Shown here: one piece after another, positions 1 to 8,120 of the stretch
How the letters are laid out: each line of letters opens with the position of its first letter
How positions within the stretch are numbered: position 1 is the first letter of the stretch
NCBI RefSeq assembly: GCF_000317125.1
Contig: NC_019695.1
Coordinates: 2,220,336 to 2,284,335 of the forward strand
Source of the DNA: Chroococcidiopsis thermalis PCC 7203
GTDB lineage: Bacteria > Cyanobacteriota > Cyanobacteriia > Cyanobacteriales > Chroococcidiopsidaceae
Length of the DNA: 64,000 nt
Reading direction: 5' to 3'
The notes under the pieces: model-generated
The model's database searches: none
What the model saw: only the letters and a program-made list of their open reading frames with translations
What the model was told of the DNA's origin: nothing
Position numbers and translations under genes: made by a program

Positions 1-264
1 AATCTGAAACTTTAACAATTAGCAGGCTCAATCCATTGTCATTTAATACTCTTAGTTAGTTAGGTATATCTAATTCAAAACGAATTGCTACATACGATAC
101 ATAATCGATCGCTACAAGCGATCCAAAATTAACAGTTAAGGATAAAAAGTTGAATATTCATATAAATAAAACAATTTCTTTATTTCTTTATTCATAAATT
201 AAAATGGCTTAATTTTTCTTAAGAATAAAGGCTGAGTTTGTCTTCAAAGGGAGCAGATCGCCTT

Positions 265-1287
265 TTAGAGATTGCTACTTAAATCTTGTCGTCGGAAAAT
301 TATCATATCTTTGCCCACAACTGGACTACGAGCGATTATATTTCCTTTGGGATCGATCGCCTCCAAGCGACTGAAATCGAGTTCTCTGGATCTTTCTAGC
401 ATTTGAGCTGCTAATTTGTCTTGCTCGGAAGACGGGAGATCGTACCAGTCATCGCCAAGCGTGAGTACCAAATTGCTACCCCCAAAATTGGGTTGAATAG
501 ACTGTATTAATCCATCCGCAACGCGATCGCTAATTTCTTCAACTTGCTTTTGAATTGAGGCGACTAAAATCTCCTCTGGTGTCAGTTGTGCAACTAGGGT
601 AGGCATTGACTCAGGAGGTGTGACAGTCTTTACTGGCTGCGGTACATCGGTTGCAGTTAACTCACTAGGAATAGCTATTTTTGGTTCAACTTCCACTGCG
701 GAAGATGGTTCATCTGTAAGGGAAGGAGTCGTAACCTTTGGCGGTTCCGGTGTGGAAGGAGGCGTTGTCGCGATTGGTATTTCCCGTTCAGAAGCAGGAG
801 TTGTAGTAACTGCTGGTAGTTCTGGTGCTGTAGGGGAAGGAATTGCTGTAACTGCTGGTAGTTCTGGTGCTGTAGGGGAAGGAATTGCTGTAACTGCTGG
901 TAGTTCCGATCTGGGAGTAGGAGCAACTGCAACCTCTGTAGGGTTACCTGAAAATAGATTTGAGGTTGTCAGCACCAAAACTACTACAACTCCTGCCATA
1001 ATTCCGGTCAAAGCAGAGTTAGACAGCTTACCTGAAAGATTTGCTGGTAGCACAGAGCGAATTTTTCCCAAAACAGAACCCCAGCCATCTTGTAAAGGTT
1101 CCCACCAACTTGCTTCAGTCGTGGTTGTGGGTTCAGCTTCTAGTTGAGCGATCGCTCCTTCTATAACTCCGATTGTGCCACGCAGCAGTTTAATTGTTTG
1201 TGTTTTTACCGCTGCTTGAAAGGAATTTGCTTTTGGCTTACGTTCAGGGGAAGGTGACTTTTGGGAATTAGACGGTTCCTGTGACAT
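265..1287 (-). CDS. Membrane-anchored Pro/Thr-rich protein, unknown function
   Basis: A 340-residue protein of unrecognised family. The first 90 residues are hydrophilic, one hydrophobic segment lies at about residues 91-108, and a long Pro/Thr/Glu-rich stretch follows (about 115-225). It includes the 14-residue unit ELPAVTAIPSPTAP repeated in tandem and encoded by a 42-bp direct DNA repeat near 805-915. The last 110 residues are compact and probably folded (LGDDWYDLPSSEQDK region). The architecture of a cytoplasmic N-terminus, one membrane helix, an extended linker and a C-terminal domain suggests an envelope protein holding a domain off the membrane; this is inference. The repeat tract probably varies in length between strains. 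No operon partner is evident. Confidence 0.75.
   Translation of the reverse strand: MSQEPSNSQKSPSPERKPKANSFQAAVKTQTIKLLRGTIGVIEGAIAQLEAEPTTTTEASWWEPLQDGWGSVLGKIRSVLPANLSGKLSNSALTGIMAGVVVVLVLTTSNLFSGNPTEVAVAPTPRSELPAVTAIPSPTAPELPAVTAIPSPTAPELPAVTTTPASEREIPIATTPPSTPEPPKVTTPSLTDEPSSAVEVEPKIAIPSELTATDVPQPVKTVTPPESMPTLVAQLTPEEILVASIQKQVEEISDRVADGLIQSIQPNFGGSNLVLTLGDDWYDLPSSEQDKLAAQMLERSRELDFSRLEAIDPKGNIIARSPVVGKDMIIFRRQDLSSNL
805..915. repeat. 42-bp in-frame tandem repeat in the Pro/Thr-rich protein
   Basis: A 42-bp unit starting GGAATTGCTGTAACTGCTGG is present in full at 839-880. Partial copies flank it on both sides (from about 805, and 881 to about 907). The unit length is a multiple of three, so copy-number change keeps the reading frame. 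Confidence 0.8.
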
Positions 1288-1360
1288 AAATTTCTTCCTC
1301 CCAGGCAGCGAAACAGTCGAAGATAAGTTAAATTCTTAGCGGGTGCTGCACCTAGCTTAT

Positions 1361-1480
1361 CAGTTAACAGTTATCAGTTATCAGTGTCTAGTGGCTAGTG
1401 GCTGGTGACTAGTGACTGGATAAAGACTCTAGCCACTAGCCACCAGCTACCAGTCACTCACCAATTACCAATTACCATCT
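1361..1480. repeat. Short tandem repeats (CAGTTAT / TAGTGGC / ACCAATT types)
   Basis: The spacer is almost wholly made of degenerate 7-bp repeats such as cagttatcagttatcag and tagtggctagtggctggtg. These are followed by their approximate complement (ctagccactagccaccag), so the tract can fold into a long imperfect hairpin. Similar tracts recur near 5797, 7776, 16135, 23690 and 33816. Confidence 0.75.
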
Positions 1481-1481
1481 T

Positions 1482-2402
1482 ATGAGTTTCAAACGCCGTC
1501 AATTTCTCTTCCTAAGTACATTGAGCTTTGTTGGTGTGGCGCTGTGGAACAAAATCCACGGACGTGCAGCCGTTACGCAGGATAAATCGACAATTACTGC
1601 TGGTGCTGACGATTTAAAGCCTAAACCGCCTGCAAATCCTTTGTTACGGTTTATCTCGGTGGCAGATACCGGAACGGGCGATCGCGGACAATATGCTGTA
1701 GCTGAGGCAATGACTGCCTATCATCGTCAAAACAAGTTTAATTTGGCAATTTTGGCAGGAGATAATATTTACAACAACGGCGAGATCGAAAAAATTCAAG
1801 CTGTATTCGAGCGTCCCTATGAACCCCTACTCAAACAAGGGGTTAAATTTTATGCTTGTCTTGGCAATCACGATATTCGCACCGCTAATGGCGATCCTCA
1901 AGTGCGCTATCCTGGCTTTAATATGCAGGGACGATTCTATACTTTCCGCCGCGATCCGGTACAGTTTTTTGCTCTCGATACCAACAGCAACGCCGATTGG
2001 GATACTCAACTAGCTTGGTTAGAAAAAGAACTCAGTCGCAGCGATGCGCCTTGGAAGATCGTATTCGGACATCATCCGGTTTATTCTTCGGGTCACTACG
2101 GCAATAATCAAACTTTTATTAAACAATTTACACCACTCTTTCAGAAGTACGGCGTGCAACTCTACATTAACGGACACGATCATAATTACGAGCGATCGCG
2201 CCCCATTAATGGTACGACATATATGATTACTGGTAGCGGTGCGGGGACTCGTCCTGTAAATCGTTCTGAGTGGACGGCGCTTTCTGCAAGCAAGTTGAGT
2301 TTTGCCACTTATGAAGTGTATGCCGACAGAATAGAAGTAAGTGCGATCGGTACAGATAGTCGAGTTTTTGACAAAGGTAGTATTAAATTGCGATCGGCTT
2401 AG
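1482..2402 (+). CDS. Tat-exported metallophosphoesterase (purple acid phosphatase-like)
   Basis: A 306-residue calcineurin-like phosphoesterase. All metal-site blocks are visible in order: SVADTGTGDRG, AGDNIY, GNHD, GHHPVYSSG and NGHDHNYE. The order and spacing match the single-domain acid phosphatase (tartrate-resistant type) branch, which hydrolyses phosphomonoesters with a two-metal centre. The N-terminus KRRQFLFLS followed by a hydrophobic stretch is a twin-arginine signal, so the enzyme is probably folded in the cytoplasm and exported to the periplasm. A role in phosphate scavenging is inference. The ATG at 1482 puts the twin arginines at residues 5-6, as expected. It is transcribed alone, convergent with the TetR gene. 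Confidence 0.88.
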   Translation: MSFKRRQFLFLSTLSFVGVALWNKIHGRAAVTQDKSTITAGADDLKPKPPANPLLRFISVADTGTGDRGQYAVAEAMTAYHRQNKFNLAILAGDNIYNNGEIEKIQAVFERPYEPLLKQGVKFYACLGNHDIRTANGDPQVRYPGFNMQGRFYTFRRDPVQFFALDTNSNADWDTQLAWLEKELSRSDAPWKIVFGHHPVYSSGHYGNNQTFIKQFTPLFQKYGVQLYINGHDHNYERSRPINGTTYMITGSGAGTRPVNRSEWTALSASKLSFATYEVYADRIEVSAIGTDSRVFDKGSIKLRSA

Positions 2403-2423
2403 TGAGAATGATGAAAAAATTAC

Positions 2424-3020
2424 CTATGATTCCTCAACATTCCGAATATGCTCGATTGCCACAACGAGCGCCTCAAGCATAACTTCAAAACTAGCATCAG
2501 TCGAGCGCTCTAGAGTTAACATTTTCCCTTGTTCTAAGGCAATAAAACCATTGACTGTCGCATTCACCATTCGCATTGCGTCTACAAGCTGCTCTGAGGT
2601 AAATTCATAAGGCTCTAGTATTCTACGAAAGAAGTCCAGAGTTTCCTGAATAATTGCAGATGCTTCAGGATCGGACGGTTGCAACTGAAATTGCATCATC
2701 ACTTTATAACGGGCTGGGTGCGATCGCGCATAGTCACGGGTTGCTCGTCCTCCAGCTTTCAGTAACTCTTTAGAATCGCTCAGTGCTTTACTTCTTGGCT
2801 GACAAAACGCCAAAAAATCTTGCCAAAGTGCTAGTGCTACTGCTCGTTTGAGGGCTGGATTGCCATCTAAATGCTTGTAAATAGCTGGCGGTTTAATCCC
2901 TAATTCCCTCGCCACTCGATTTACACCTAGAGCTGATTCTCCCTCGCGATCGAGACAAGCGATCGCAGCAGTAATTACATCTTGTTGCGTTAGAGAATTT
3001 TCTTTTGTCGGACGACCCAT
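2424..3020 (-). CDS. TetR-family transcriptional regulator
   Basis: A 198-residue regulator. The N-terminal helix-turn-helix has the family pattern (VITAAIACLDREGESALGV, VARELGIKPPAIYKHL at about residues 35-52). The C-terminal ligand domain is of the TetR type with little recognisable specificity. It is divergent from the amidase gene with 162 bp between the starts. A 21-bp perfect inverted repeat just upstream of its own start suggests autorepression and possibly control of the amidase. The ligand is unknown. Confidence 0.88.
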   Translation of the reverse strand: MGRPTKENSLTQQDVITAAIACLDREGESALGVNRVARELGIKPPAIYKHLDGNPALKRAVALALWQDFLAFCQPRSKALSDSKELLKAGGRATRDYARSHPARYKVMMQFQLQPSDPEASAIIQETLDFFRRILEPYEFTSEQLVDAMRMVNATVNGFIALEQGKMLTLERSTDASFEVMLEALVVAIEHIRNVEES

Positions 3021-3032
3021 AGAAATATTTAA

Positions 3033-3053
3033 TTAGTTAATATAGTTAACTAA
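3033..3053. promoter_or_regulatory. Candidate TetR operator
   Basis: TTAGTTAA-TATAG-TTAACTAA is a perfect 8-bp inverted repeat with a 5-bp spacer. It lies 13 bp upstream of the TetR start in the divergent promoter region. Size and place fit a TetR dimer site; binding is inferred. Confidence 0.55.
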
Positions 3054-3111
3054 AAGTTAATATAATTAATTTTACCTACTTATGCTGTCAAAGGGATGGA
3101 ATACGCAGACT

Positions 3112-3139
3112 GTAGGGGCGCACAGCTGTGCGCCCCTAC
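3112..3139. repeat. 28-bp perfect palindrome, copy 1
   Basis: GTAGGGGCGCACAG is followed directly by its exact reverse complement, giving a 28-bp palindrome. An identical copy lies at 56230-56257 and a degenerate relative at about 26438-26466. The reading frame upstream of the amidase runs through it, but it is a dispersed repeat and not part of the amidase. Confidence 0.9.
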
Positions 3140-3182
3140 GAATGCCATGCATGTAACTAAAAATTCAATCTCCCACAAACAT

Positions 3183-4670
3183 ATGAACGATTTTGTCTTT
3201 ACTCCTGCCCACCAGCTAGCCCAGATGATACGCGATCGCACTGTCTCAGCTGCGGAAGTCTTGGATTCATATTTGGATCGAATTGTCAAGTACAATTCCC
3301 AACTCAATGCTATTTGCACGCTGGATGCAGAACGCGCCCACGAACGCGCTGAAGAAGCAGATGAAGCCCTAGCCCGAGGAGAAAACTGGGGCGTTCTCCA
3401 CGGTGTACCCATTACGATTAAAGATGCGTTTGAAACTGCCGGACTTCTGACTACTGCCGGATACAAACCTCTAAAAGATTATATTCCCGCAACAGATGCA
3501 ACGGTAGTAGCGCAACTGCGTGGAGTGGGAGCTGTGATTATGGGTAAAACAAATCCAGCTAAACTGGCAGGTAATTTCCAGAGTACAAACGATCTGTTTG
3601 CACGGGTTAATAATCCTTGGAACTTAAATTATACGCCTGGTGGAAGTTCTGGAGGTAGTGCGGCAGCGATCGCAGCGGGACTATCACCATTAGATATTAG
3701 TAGTGATATAGGAGGTTCAATTCGCCAGCCAAGCCATTTCTGCGGCGTATATGGACTCAAGCCTACAGATCGGCGAGTATCTACAGCGGGTCACATTCCC
3801 GAAGTTCCAGGCATGTCTCGTTGTATTCGGCAAATGTTGGTAGCAGGTCCGATCGCTCGTTCCATTGAAGATTTACAATTATGCTTTTCACTCATTGCGG
3901 GAGCCGATCCGCGCCAACCAGAAGTTCCACCCGTTCCTCTAGATAGTCCCAGCTGCAAGAGCCTGCAACATGTAAAAATTGCTTGGACAGACGAAGTCAA
4001 TCCGTATCCGGTGGCTCAATCGATTAAATCTGCAATGCAAGCAGTTGCCCACAAGTTATCAAATGCCGGAACGCAAATTGACCAATGGATACCAAAATTT
4101 GATTTTATCTCAGCTTGGCAAGTCTACCTGACAATTTCTGCTTACACTTCACCCATTTCGCAACCATTTGACTTTGATTATGTCCGTGACTCGCTGACTT
4201 TAATGTTAGGCGAAGCAACTCAAGGCGATCGCGGATTACGCAAAATCAGTAACGTGCCTAAAATTGGGTTTTCCACTGCGTTGAATCCTAACATGAAAGG
4301 CTATTTTGCCGCATTAACTCAGCGCGATCGCTTTATTGCTCAAATGGATGCAGAACTCGAAGCGTGGGATGCATGGCTTTGTCCCGTAGCAATGACACCT
4401 GCATTTCAGCATTGTCCAACAGGTACGGCAATTGAGATTGATAGTAGAAAAGTACCTTATCTGATGGCTTCGGGTGCTTATACAATTCCCTTTGCTTTTA
4501 CAGGTCATCCAGTCGTGGTAATTCCGGTAGGATATACACCGGATGGATTGCCGATTGGAATGCAAATTGTGGGTAAGCGTTGGCGCGAAATGGAATTATT
4601 AGCGATCGCTCAAGAAATAAACCAAGTTGTGGGTAACTTTCAACATCCGCCTGGTTATTCTGATGATTGA
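3183..4670 (+). CDS. Amidase (amidase-signature family)
   Basis: An amidase-signature hydrolase of 495 residues when started at ATG 3183. The Ser-cisSer-Lys machinery is visible: Lys80 in GVPITIKDAF, the glycine/serine loop GGSSGGSAAAIAAG, and the nucleophile region DIGGSIRQPSHFCGVYGLKP. The family hydrolyses carboxylic amides; the substrate cannot be read from the sequence. The frame is open from 3096, but those 29 codons translate the 28-bp palindrome and match nothing in the family, while the family N-terminus begins at MNDFVFTPAHQ. It is divergent from a TetR gene that may regulate it. A GatA role is unlikely because no gatB/gatC neighbour exists and the sequence is closer to stand-alone amidases. 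Confidence 0.88.
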   Translation: MNDFVFTPAHQLAQMIRDRTVSAAEVLDSYLDRIVKYNSQLNAICTLDAERAHERAEEADEALARGENWGVLHGVPITIKDAFETAGLLTTAGYKPLKDYIPATDATVVAQLRGVGAVIMGKTNPAKLAGNFQSTNDLFARVNNPWNLNYTPGGSSGGSAAAIAAGLSPLDISSDIGGSIRQPSHFCGVYGLKPTDRRVSTAGHIPEVPGMSRCIRQMLVAGPIARSIEDLQLCFSLIAGADPRQPEVPPVPLDSPSCKSLQHVKIAWTDEVNPYPVAQSIKSAMQAVAHKLSNAGTQIDQWIPKFDFISAWQVYLTISAYTSPISQPFDFDYVRDSLTLMLGEATQGDRGLRKISNVPKIGFSTALNPNMKGYFAALTQRDRFIAQMDAELEAWDAWLCPVAMTPAFQHCPTGTAIEIDSRKVPYLMASGAYTIPFAFTGHPVVVIPVGYTPDGLPIGMQIVGKRWREMELLAIAQEINQVVGNFQHPPGYSDD

Positions 4671-4754
4671 ATTGTTTTCTGCAATTCCCTTTTGAGCAGA
4701 CATTTTAGCCAAAAGGCTATTATCTTAGAAAGCTAAAGCGCGATCGCTCACATT

Positions 4755-5798
4755 ATGGCTTCTAGTAAACTTTCATTAACATCTGGTCGGCAGTGGCTGA
4801 CCGGGATAGCTTCAAGCGAAACATTTATTTATATTATCAAGCGGCTAGCACAAGCTCTCTTGACATTATTACTAGCATCTGCGTTGTCATTCTTTATTAT
4901 TCAACTTGCTCCAGGGGACTATCTAGATACCCTGCGGCAAAACCCCAAAATTTCCCCAGAACGGATCGAGCAACTGCGACAACAGTTTGGATTAGATCGT
5001 CCTTGGATCGAACAGTATTTCCGTTGGTTGTGGCGGATTGTGACTCAGGGTGATTTTGGTACGAGTTTCGTCTATCAGCGTTCCGTGTCTTCTTTGTTGT
5101 GGGAGCGGGTTGGAGCCACCTTACTACTGGCAATTTCATCTTTAATTGTCACCTGGGCGATCGCCATTCCTTTAGGAATTGTCGCCGCCGTAAAGCAAAA
5201 TCAGTGGAGCGATCGCGTTTTACAAGTTATCAGCTACACCGGACAAGGATTTCCTAGCTTCATCACTGCCTTGTTACTCCTGATCTTCGCTCAAAACGTC
5301 TCTCCCCTATTTCCCGTAGGAGACATGACGAGTATCAACCACGCCGATCTCACGCCTCTAGGTAAAATCCTTGATGTTGGCTGGCACATGATTTTACCCA
5401 CCATAGCTTTAAGCATTACCAGCTTTGCAGGCTTGCAACGGATCGCCCGTGGCGAACTTCTCGACGTACTCCGTCAAGATTATATTCAAACTGCCCGCGC
5501 TAAAGGACTACCAGAAAACCGTGTGATCTACGTCCACGCTCTGCGTAACGCCATCAATCCCCTAATCACCATCTTAGGATTTGAACTGGCTGGGTTGTTA
5601 AGCGGTGCGTTTATTGCCGAATTCTTCTTCAACTGGCCTGGATTAGGGCGCTTAATTTTGCAAGCAGTCTTAGCTCAAGATTTGTATCTCGTCATGGCAA
5701 GCTTGGTCATGGGAGCCGTAATGTTAATTGTTGGTAACTTAATTGCTGACCTACTACTCAAAGTCGCCGACCCCCGGATTAAGTTGGAGAACCCCTAA
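4755..5798 (+). CDS. ABC transporter permease, peptide/nickel type (DppB/OppB family)
   Basis: A 347-residue inner-membrane permease with about six transmembrane segments. The N-terminal family signature is present (IIKRLAQALLTLLLASALSFF, then the periplasmic LAPGDYLDTLRQNPKISPE region), as is the cytoplasmic EAA loop that docks to the ATPase (ARAKGLPENRVIYVHALRNA). DppB-type permeases pair with a DppC-type permease, two ATPases and a binding protein. None of these is adjacent, so the rest of the importer must be encoded elsewhere, as is common in cyanobacteria. Oligopeptide or similar uptake is inferred from the family. Confidence 0.9.
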   Translation: MASSKLSLTSGRQWLTGIASSETFIYIIKRLAQALLTLLLASALSFFIIQLAPGDYLDTLRQNPKISPERIEQLRQQFGLDRPWIEQYFRWLWRIVTQGDFGTSFVYQRSVSSLLWERVGATLLLAISSLIVTWAIAIPLGIVAAVKQNQWSDRVLQVISYTGQGFPSFITALLLLIFAQNVSPLFPVGDMTSINHADLTPLGKILDVGWHMILPTIALSITSFAGLQRIARGELLDVLRQDYIQTARAKGLPENRVIYVHALRNAINPLITILGFELAGLLSGAFIAEFFFNWPGLGRLILQAVLAQDLYLVMASLVMGAVMLIVGNLIADLLLKVADPRIKLENP

Positions 5799-5852
5799 TC
5801 AGTTATCAGTGACCAGTAACCAGTGACCAGTTACTTACGACTTACGACTTCT
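5797..5852. repeat. Short tandem repeats downstream of the ABC permease
   Basis: ATCAGTTATCAGTGACCAGT followed by further CAGTAAC/CAGTGAC and TTACGAC units fills nearly the whole spacer to the next gene. Confidence 0.7.
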
Positions 5853-5857
5853 GATTC

Positions 5858-6151
5858 ATGTTGTCCCAAATCTACTACATTGCGCGTTCTAAGTCTGATG
5901 GCAGCTATTTAGTTGCCCGGGTAAATCGCGATGTAGCTGAGAAAAACACAGGCTATTTGTTACTATTTAGCGAGCATTTTGAGGCATTGACTTATCTGAA
6001 TACTCATGCTGCTAGTGTAGCCGACCAATTTGCAATTGAGTCGATTCCTGGTACTCAACTAGGAGCGTTATTGAAGCGTTGGAATTTTATTGGTGTCGGG
6101 ATCGTACGCGATCCATTATTACCAAAGATTGAATTTCTCATCTGTGATTAG
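5858..6151 (+). CDS. Small conserved-type protein, unknown function
   Basis: A 97-residue protein that begins MLSQIYYIARSKSDGSYLVA and ends PLLPKIEFLICD. It has mixed alpha/beta character, no signal peptide and no membrane helix. Codon use matches the neighbours and the frame is clean, so it is probably a real gene. No family is recognised and the context (downstream of an ABC permease across a repeat tract) does not indicate a function. Confidence 0.65.
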   Translation: MLSQIYYIARSKSDGSYLVARVNRDVAEKNTGYLLLFSEHFEALTYLNTHAASVADQFAIESIPGTQLGALLKRWNFIGVGIVRDPLLPKIEFLICD

Positions 6152-6303
6152 TATTAAATATATCTATCCTGATGTAGATGTAACTAAATCAAAGATTAGC
6201 GCTAAATAAAGAAGGTTGGTTCCGAATTTTGCTGAATTTCAGCGAAACGTAGCCATAAATTACAAGTTTGTTATTACAATTGTCGATCGCAGGAGAAACC
6301 AGT

Positions 6304-6672
6304 ATGCGCTCTGTTCGATTCAATTTATCTGCGTTGCGCCCAGTTCGCATTTTATTTGCTATCTGTGTCAGCGCGTTGCTAGTATTCTCTCAAGCGCTTC
6401 CCGCTTTCAGCGCTCCTGTCAATCCCGGTGGTAGCCCCACTGCTCCCCAGCAAGGTGAAGCTCAGCTAAGAGGCATTGAGAAAGAAGCCCAAGAAGCAGT
6501 ACTCAAAGATCCTTACTCGCGCAAAGAAACGCAAACCAAAGCTCAAGAAGGACTCAATGAAGTTCAAGGAGCTGCTGACTTAAACAAGATGAGTCGTCCA
6601 GAAAATGCTAAAGCAACCTCAGTAGAAGACAAACTGAAAAATGCTTTGGAATCAGTTACTGGTAAAAACTAA
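6304..6672 (+). CDS. Small secreted helical protein
   Basis: A 122-residue protein starting at ATG 6304, with AGGAG 8 bp upstream. The first 35 residues are a Sec signal peptide (RFNLSALRPVRILFAICVSA, cleavage probably after PAFSA). The mature part is short, charged, rich in Gln/Glu/Lys/Ala, and helical (EAQLRGIEKEAQEAVLKD; VEDKLKNALESVTGKN). It resembles the small cyanobacterial proteins annotated as low-temperature-induced, but this is a weak impression. The frame extends 12 codons upstream without a ribosome site. It is followed by a terminator-like hairpin. Confidence 0.75.
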   Translation: MRSVRFNLSALRPVRILFAICVSALLVFSQALPAFSAPVNPGGSPTAPQQGEAQLRGIEKEAQEAVLKDPYSRKETQTKAQEGLNEVQGAADLNKMSRPENAKATSVEDKLKNALESVTGKN

Positions 6673-6722
6673 AGCTTTTGATGTAGCTTAAAGATTCGGA
6701 ACATTAATATTGCTTGACGTGT

Positions 6723-6762
6723 GGGGATGATTCTGGCGGTGGTCATCCCTTATTGCTGTCTT
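6723..6762 (+). terminator. Probable intrinsic terminator
   Basis: GGGATGA (6724-6730) pairs with TCATCCC (6743-6749). A T-rich stretch follows, 50 bp after the stop of the small secreted protein. Confidence 0.5.
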
Positions 6763-6779
6763 TTGTCTGCCTTCTCCTA

Positions 6780-7136
6780 CTACAAACCAGCAAACTCTGC
6801 ATCTGTAATCAGGCGGGGATTTTTTGTATTAGCAGAGATCCAACTGCGATCGCGAATAGCTAACTTGCAGGCAGAATAAGTTTTGTAAGTTTTGCCATTA
6901 TTGACAAATGTACTGTCGCCGCGATCGCCACCAAAAACAGCCCAATCTGTCTTTTTATAACGACTCGGCTTTATAGTTCCCCACATCTGTAGCATTAACG
7001 CACCAGACCCATTGCAAATGCGTGCGTTCCATACCTTTGTTGGAGAATAGACTTTTGATATGTTGCCACATGCGGACATAATCGGTCGTCGATTTGTGCC
7101 TTGAGCTGCACTCCAAGGATACCAGTTGCCATTCAT
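6780..7136 (-). CDS. Hypothetical protein, possibly 5'-truncated
   Basis: A 118-residue ORF containing four cysteines and aromatic motifs (YSPTKVWNARICNGSGA, ALMLQMWGTIKP, TYKTYSACKLAIRDRSW). The composition looks like an extracellular disulfide-bonded domain, but no signal peptide precedes it. Its start abuts the end of the decayed HlyD-type gene at 7133. A likely reading is that the original 5' end, with export signal, was lost when this region rearranged. Function unknown. It may no longer be expressed. Confidence 0.5.
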   Translation of the reverse strand: MNGNWYPWSAAQGTNRRPIMSACGNISKVYSPTKVWNARICNGSGALMLQMWGTIKPSRYKKTDWAVFGGDRGDSTFVNNGKTYKTYSACKLAIRDRSWISANTKNPRLITDAEFAGL

Positions 7137-7500
7137 TTCGTGAGCGAGACGAATGAATGTAAGTCGGCAATTTCGGTATTAATTTCCCTTTGGCGAATCT
7201 CGGAATAGCTCAAAGTGCGGCAACCGTCAATTTGCAATCCGGCTTGAGCAGCTCTAAATCGCTGTTGTGCTTGAGCTATAAGCGCCTGCGCTTTTTTTCC
7301 CTCAGCTTGCGCTTGTTCGTAGCGGAGAAAATCTTTTTCGGCTGTAGCTGAAGAAACGCTCCCAGCCTCTAACAACCCCTAGGCGCGCTCGGCATCAACT
7401 TTAGCAGTTTGAGTGGCAACGTGACGCGATCAAGTTCGCTTTGGGCTGCTTCAACAGGCTCCTCCACAGTGAAAGTACCGATTTCAGTTGCGAGACAAAC
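7133..7500 (-). pseudogene. Remnant of an HlyD/DevB-type membrane-fusion protein gene
   Basis: Minus-strand translation gives pieces of the coiled-coil hairpin of a periplasmic adaptor: PVEAAQSELDR, then after a frameshift HVATQTAKVDAERA, a TAG stop at about 7380, and LLEAGSVSSATAEKD followed by a coiled coil (KAQALIAQAQQRFRAAQAGL). Adaptors of this type bridge an inner-membrane ABC exporter and TolC. Both ends are missing and frame is lost at least twice, so it is dead. The next intact gene, 0.6 kb away on the other strand, is a TolC-type channel, which suggests a former export locus. Confidence 0.75.
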
Positions 7501-7775
7501 AGCAACGAACCCGTACCATTACGGTGTGCATATAAGTTAATTCTGATTAGAAGGCTCGATGAGACGTGGTTTTAGCGTGTAGGGAGAAAAATCTACAATT
7601 CCCATCATTCCTCCATTAAAGGCTAACTATCGGCTTGCGGATCGCTAAATTCAGCGCGATCTCTAGATGAGGAATTTTTGACACGATCGGGTTCATTAAT
7701 TATGTAATCCAAAATACTTATTGTAAAGAGAAAGAAAATTTCTTAAGTATTTCTTTGAAATTATTTGTTGGTAAT

Positions 7776-7803
7776 TGGTCACTGGTCACTGGTCACTGGT
7801 CAC
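7776..7803. repeat. TGGTCAC heptamer x4
   Basis: Four exact tandem copies of TGGTCAC, of the short tandemly repeated repetitive type found throughout cyanobacterial spacers. Confidence 0.85.
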
Positions 7804-7936
7804 TGCTCCCCTGCTCCCTACTCTCTGCTCCCTAATAACTGTCAACTGAATTTGTGGTTTCATGTCACAATATCTGTTGATGCGTGCTAAGCCTTTTGGT
7901 GTATGCCGAACTATATAGTAGAATGCTCTGGTTTGC

Positions 7937-7961
7937 TCGATACTGGGCTTGCCAGTATCGA
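7937..7961. other. Perfect hairpin in the tolC leader
   Basis: TCGATACTGG-GCTTG-CCAGTATCGA forms a 10-bp perfect stem. There is no T-tract after it, so it is not a standard terminator. It lies 160 bp before the GTG start and could be a protein site or mRNA structure. Confidence 0.5.
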
Positions 7962-8120
7962 TCCGACTGCGACCCTCGTTCGCGGATCTGAGTACAGGCG
8001 ATCGCGCCCCAAATAGTAGCTTAATATTTACGATCTGATTTTTTATTTATGATTTTTACGGAGCGACCGATTGAGTCATTGTCGCTTTCGGTGTCTGAAA
8101 TTTTCGTGTGAGGAAGTGCG

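Larger units (their letters stand above)
7501..8120. other. 620-bp non-coding leader of the TolC-type gene
   Basis: No credible gene. It contains four perfect TGGTCAC heptamers in tandem (7776-7803), pyrimidine-rich repeats beside them, and a perfect 10-bp stem with 5-base loop at 7937-7961. No known riboswitch was recognised. Confidence 0.6.

Noticed and set aside
620-1147. 175-codon plus-strand ORF opposite the Pro/Thr-rich protein
   Set aside because: Gly/Ser/Val-rich antisense reading of the 42-bp tandem repeat; the minus frame has TM and a folded C-terminus.
3096-3182. 29-codon N-terminal extension of the amidase
   Set aside because: It translates the 28-bp palindrome and has no ribosome site; the family N-terminus begins at 3183.
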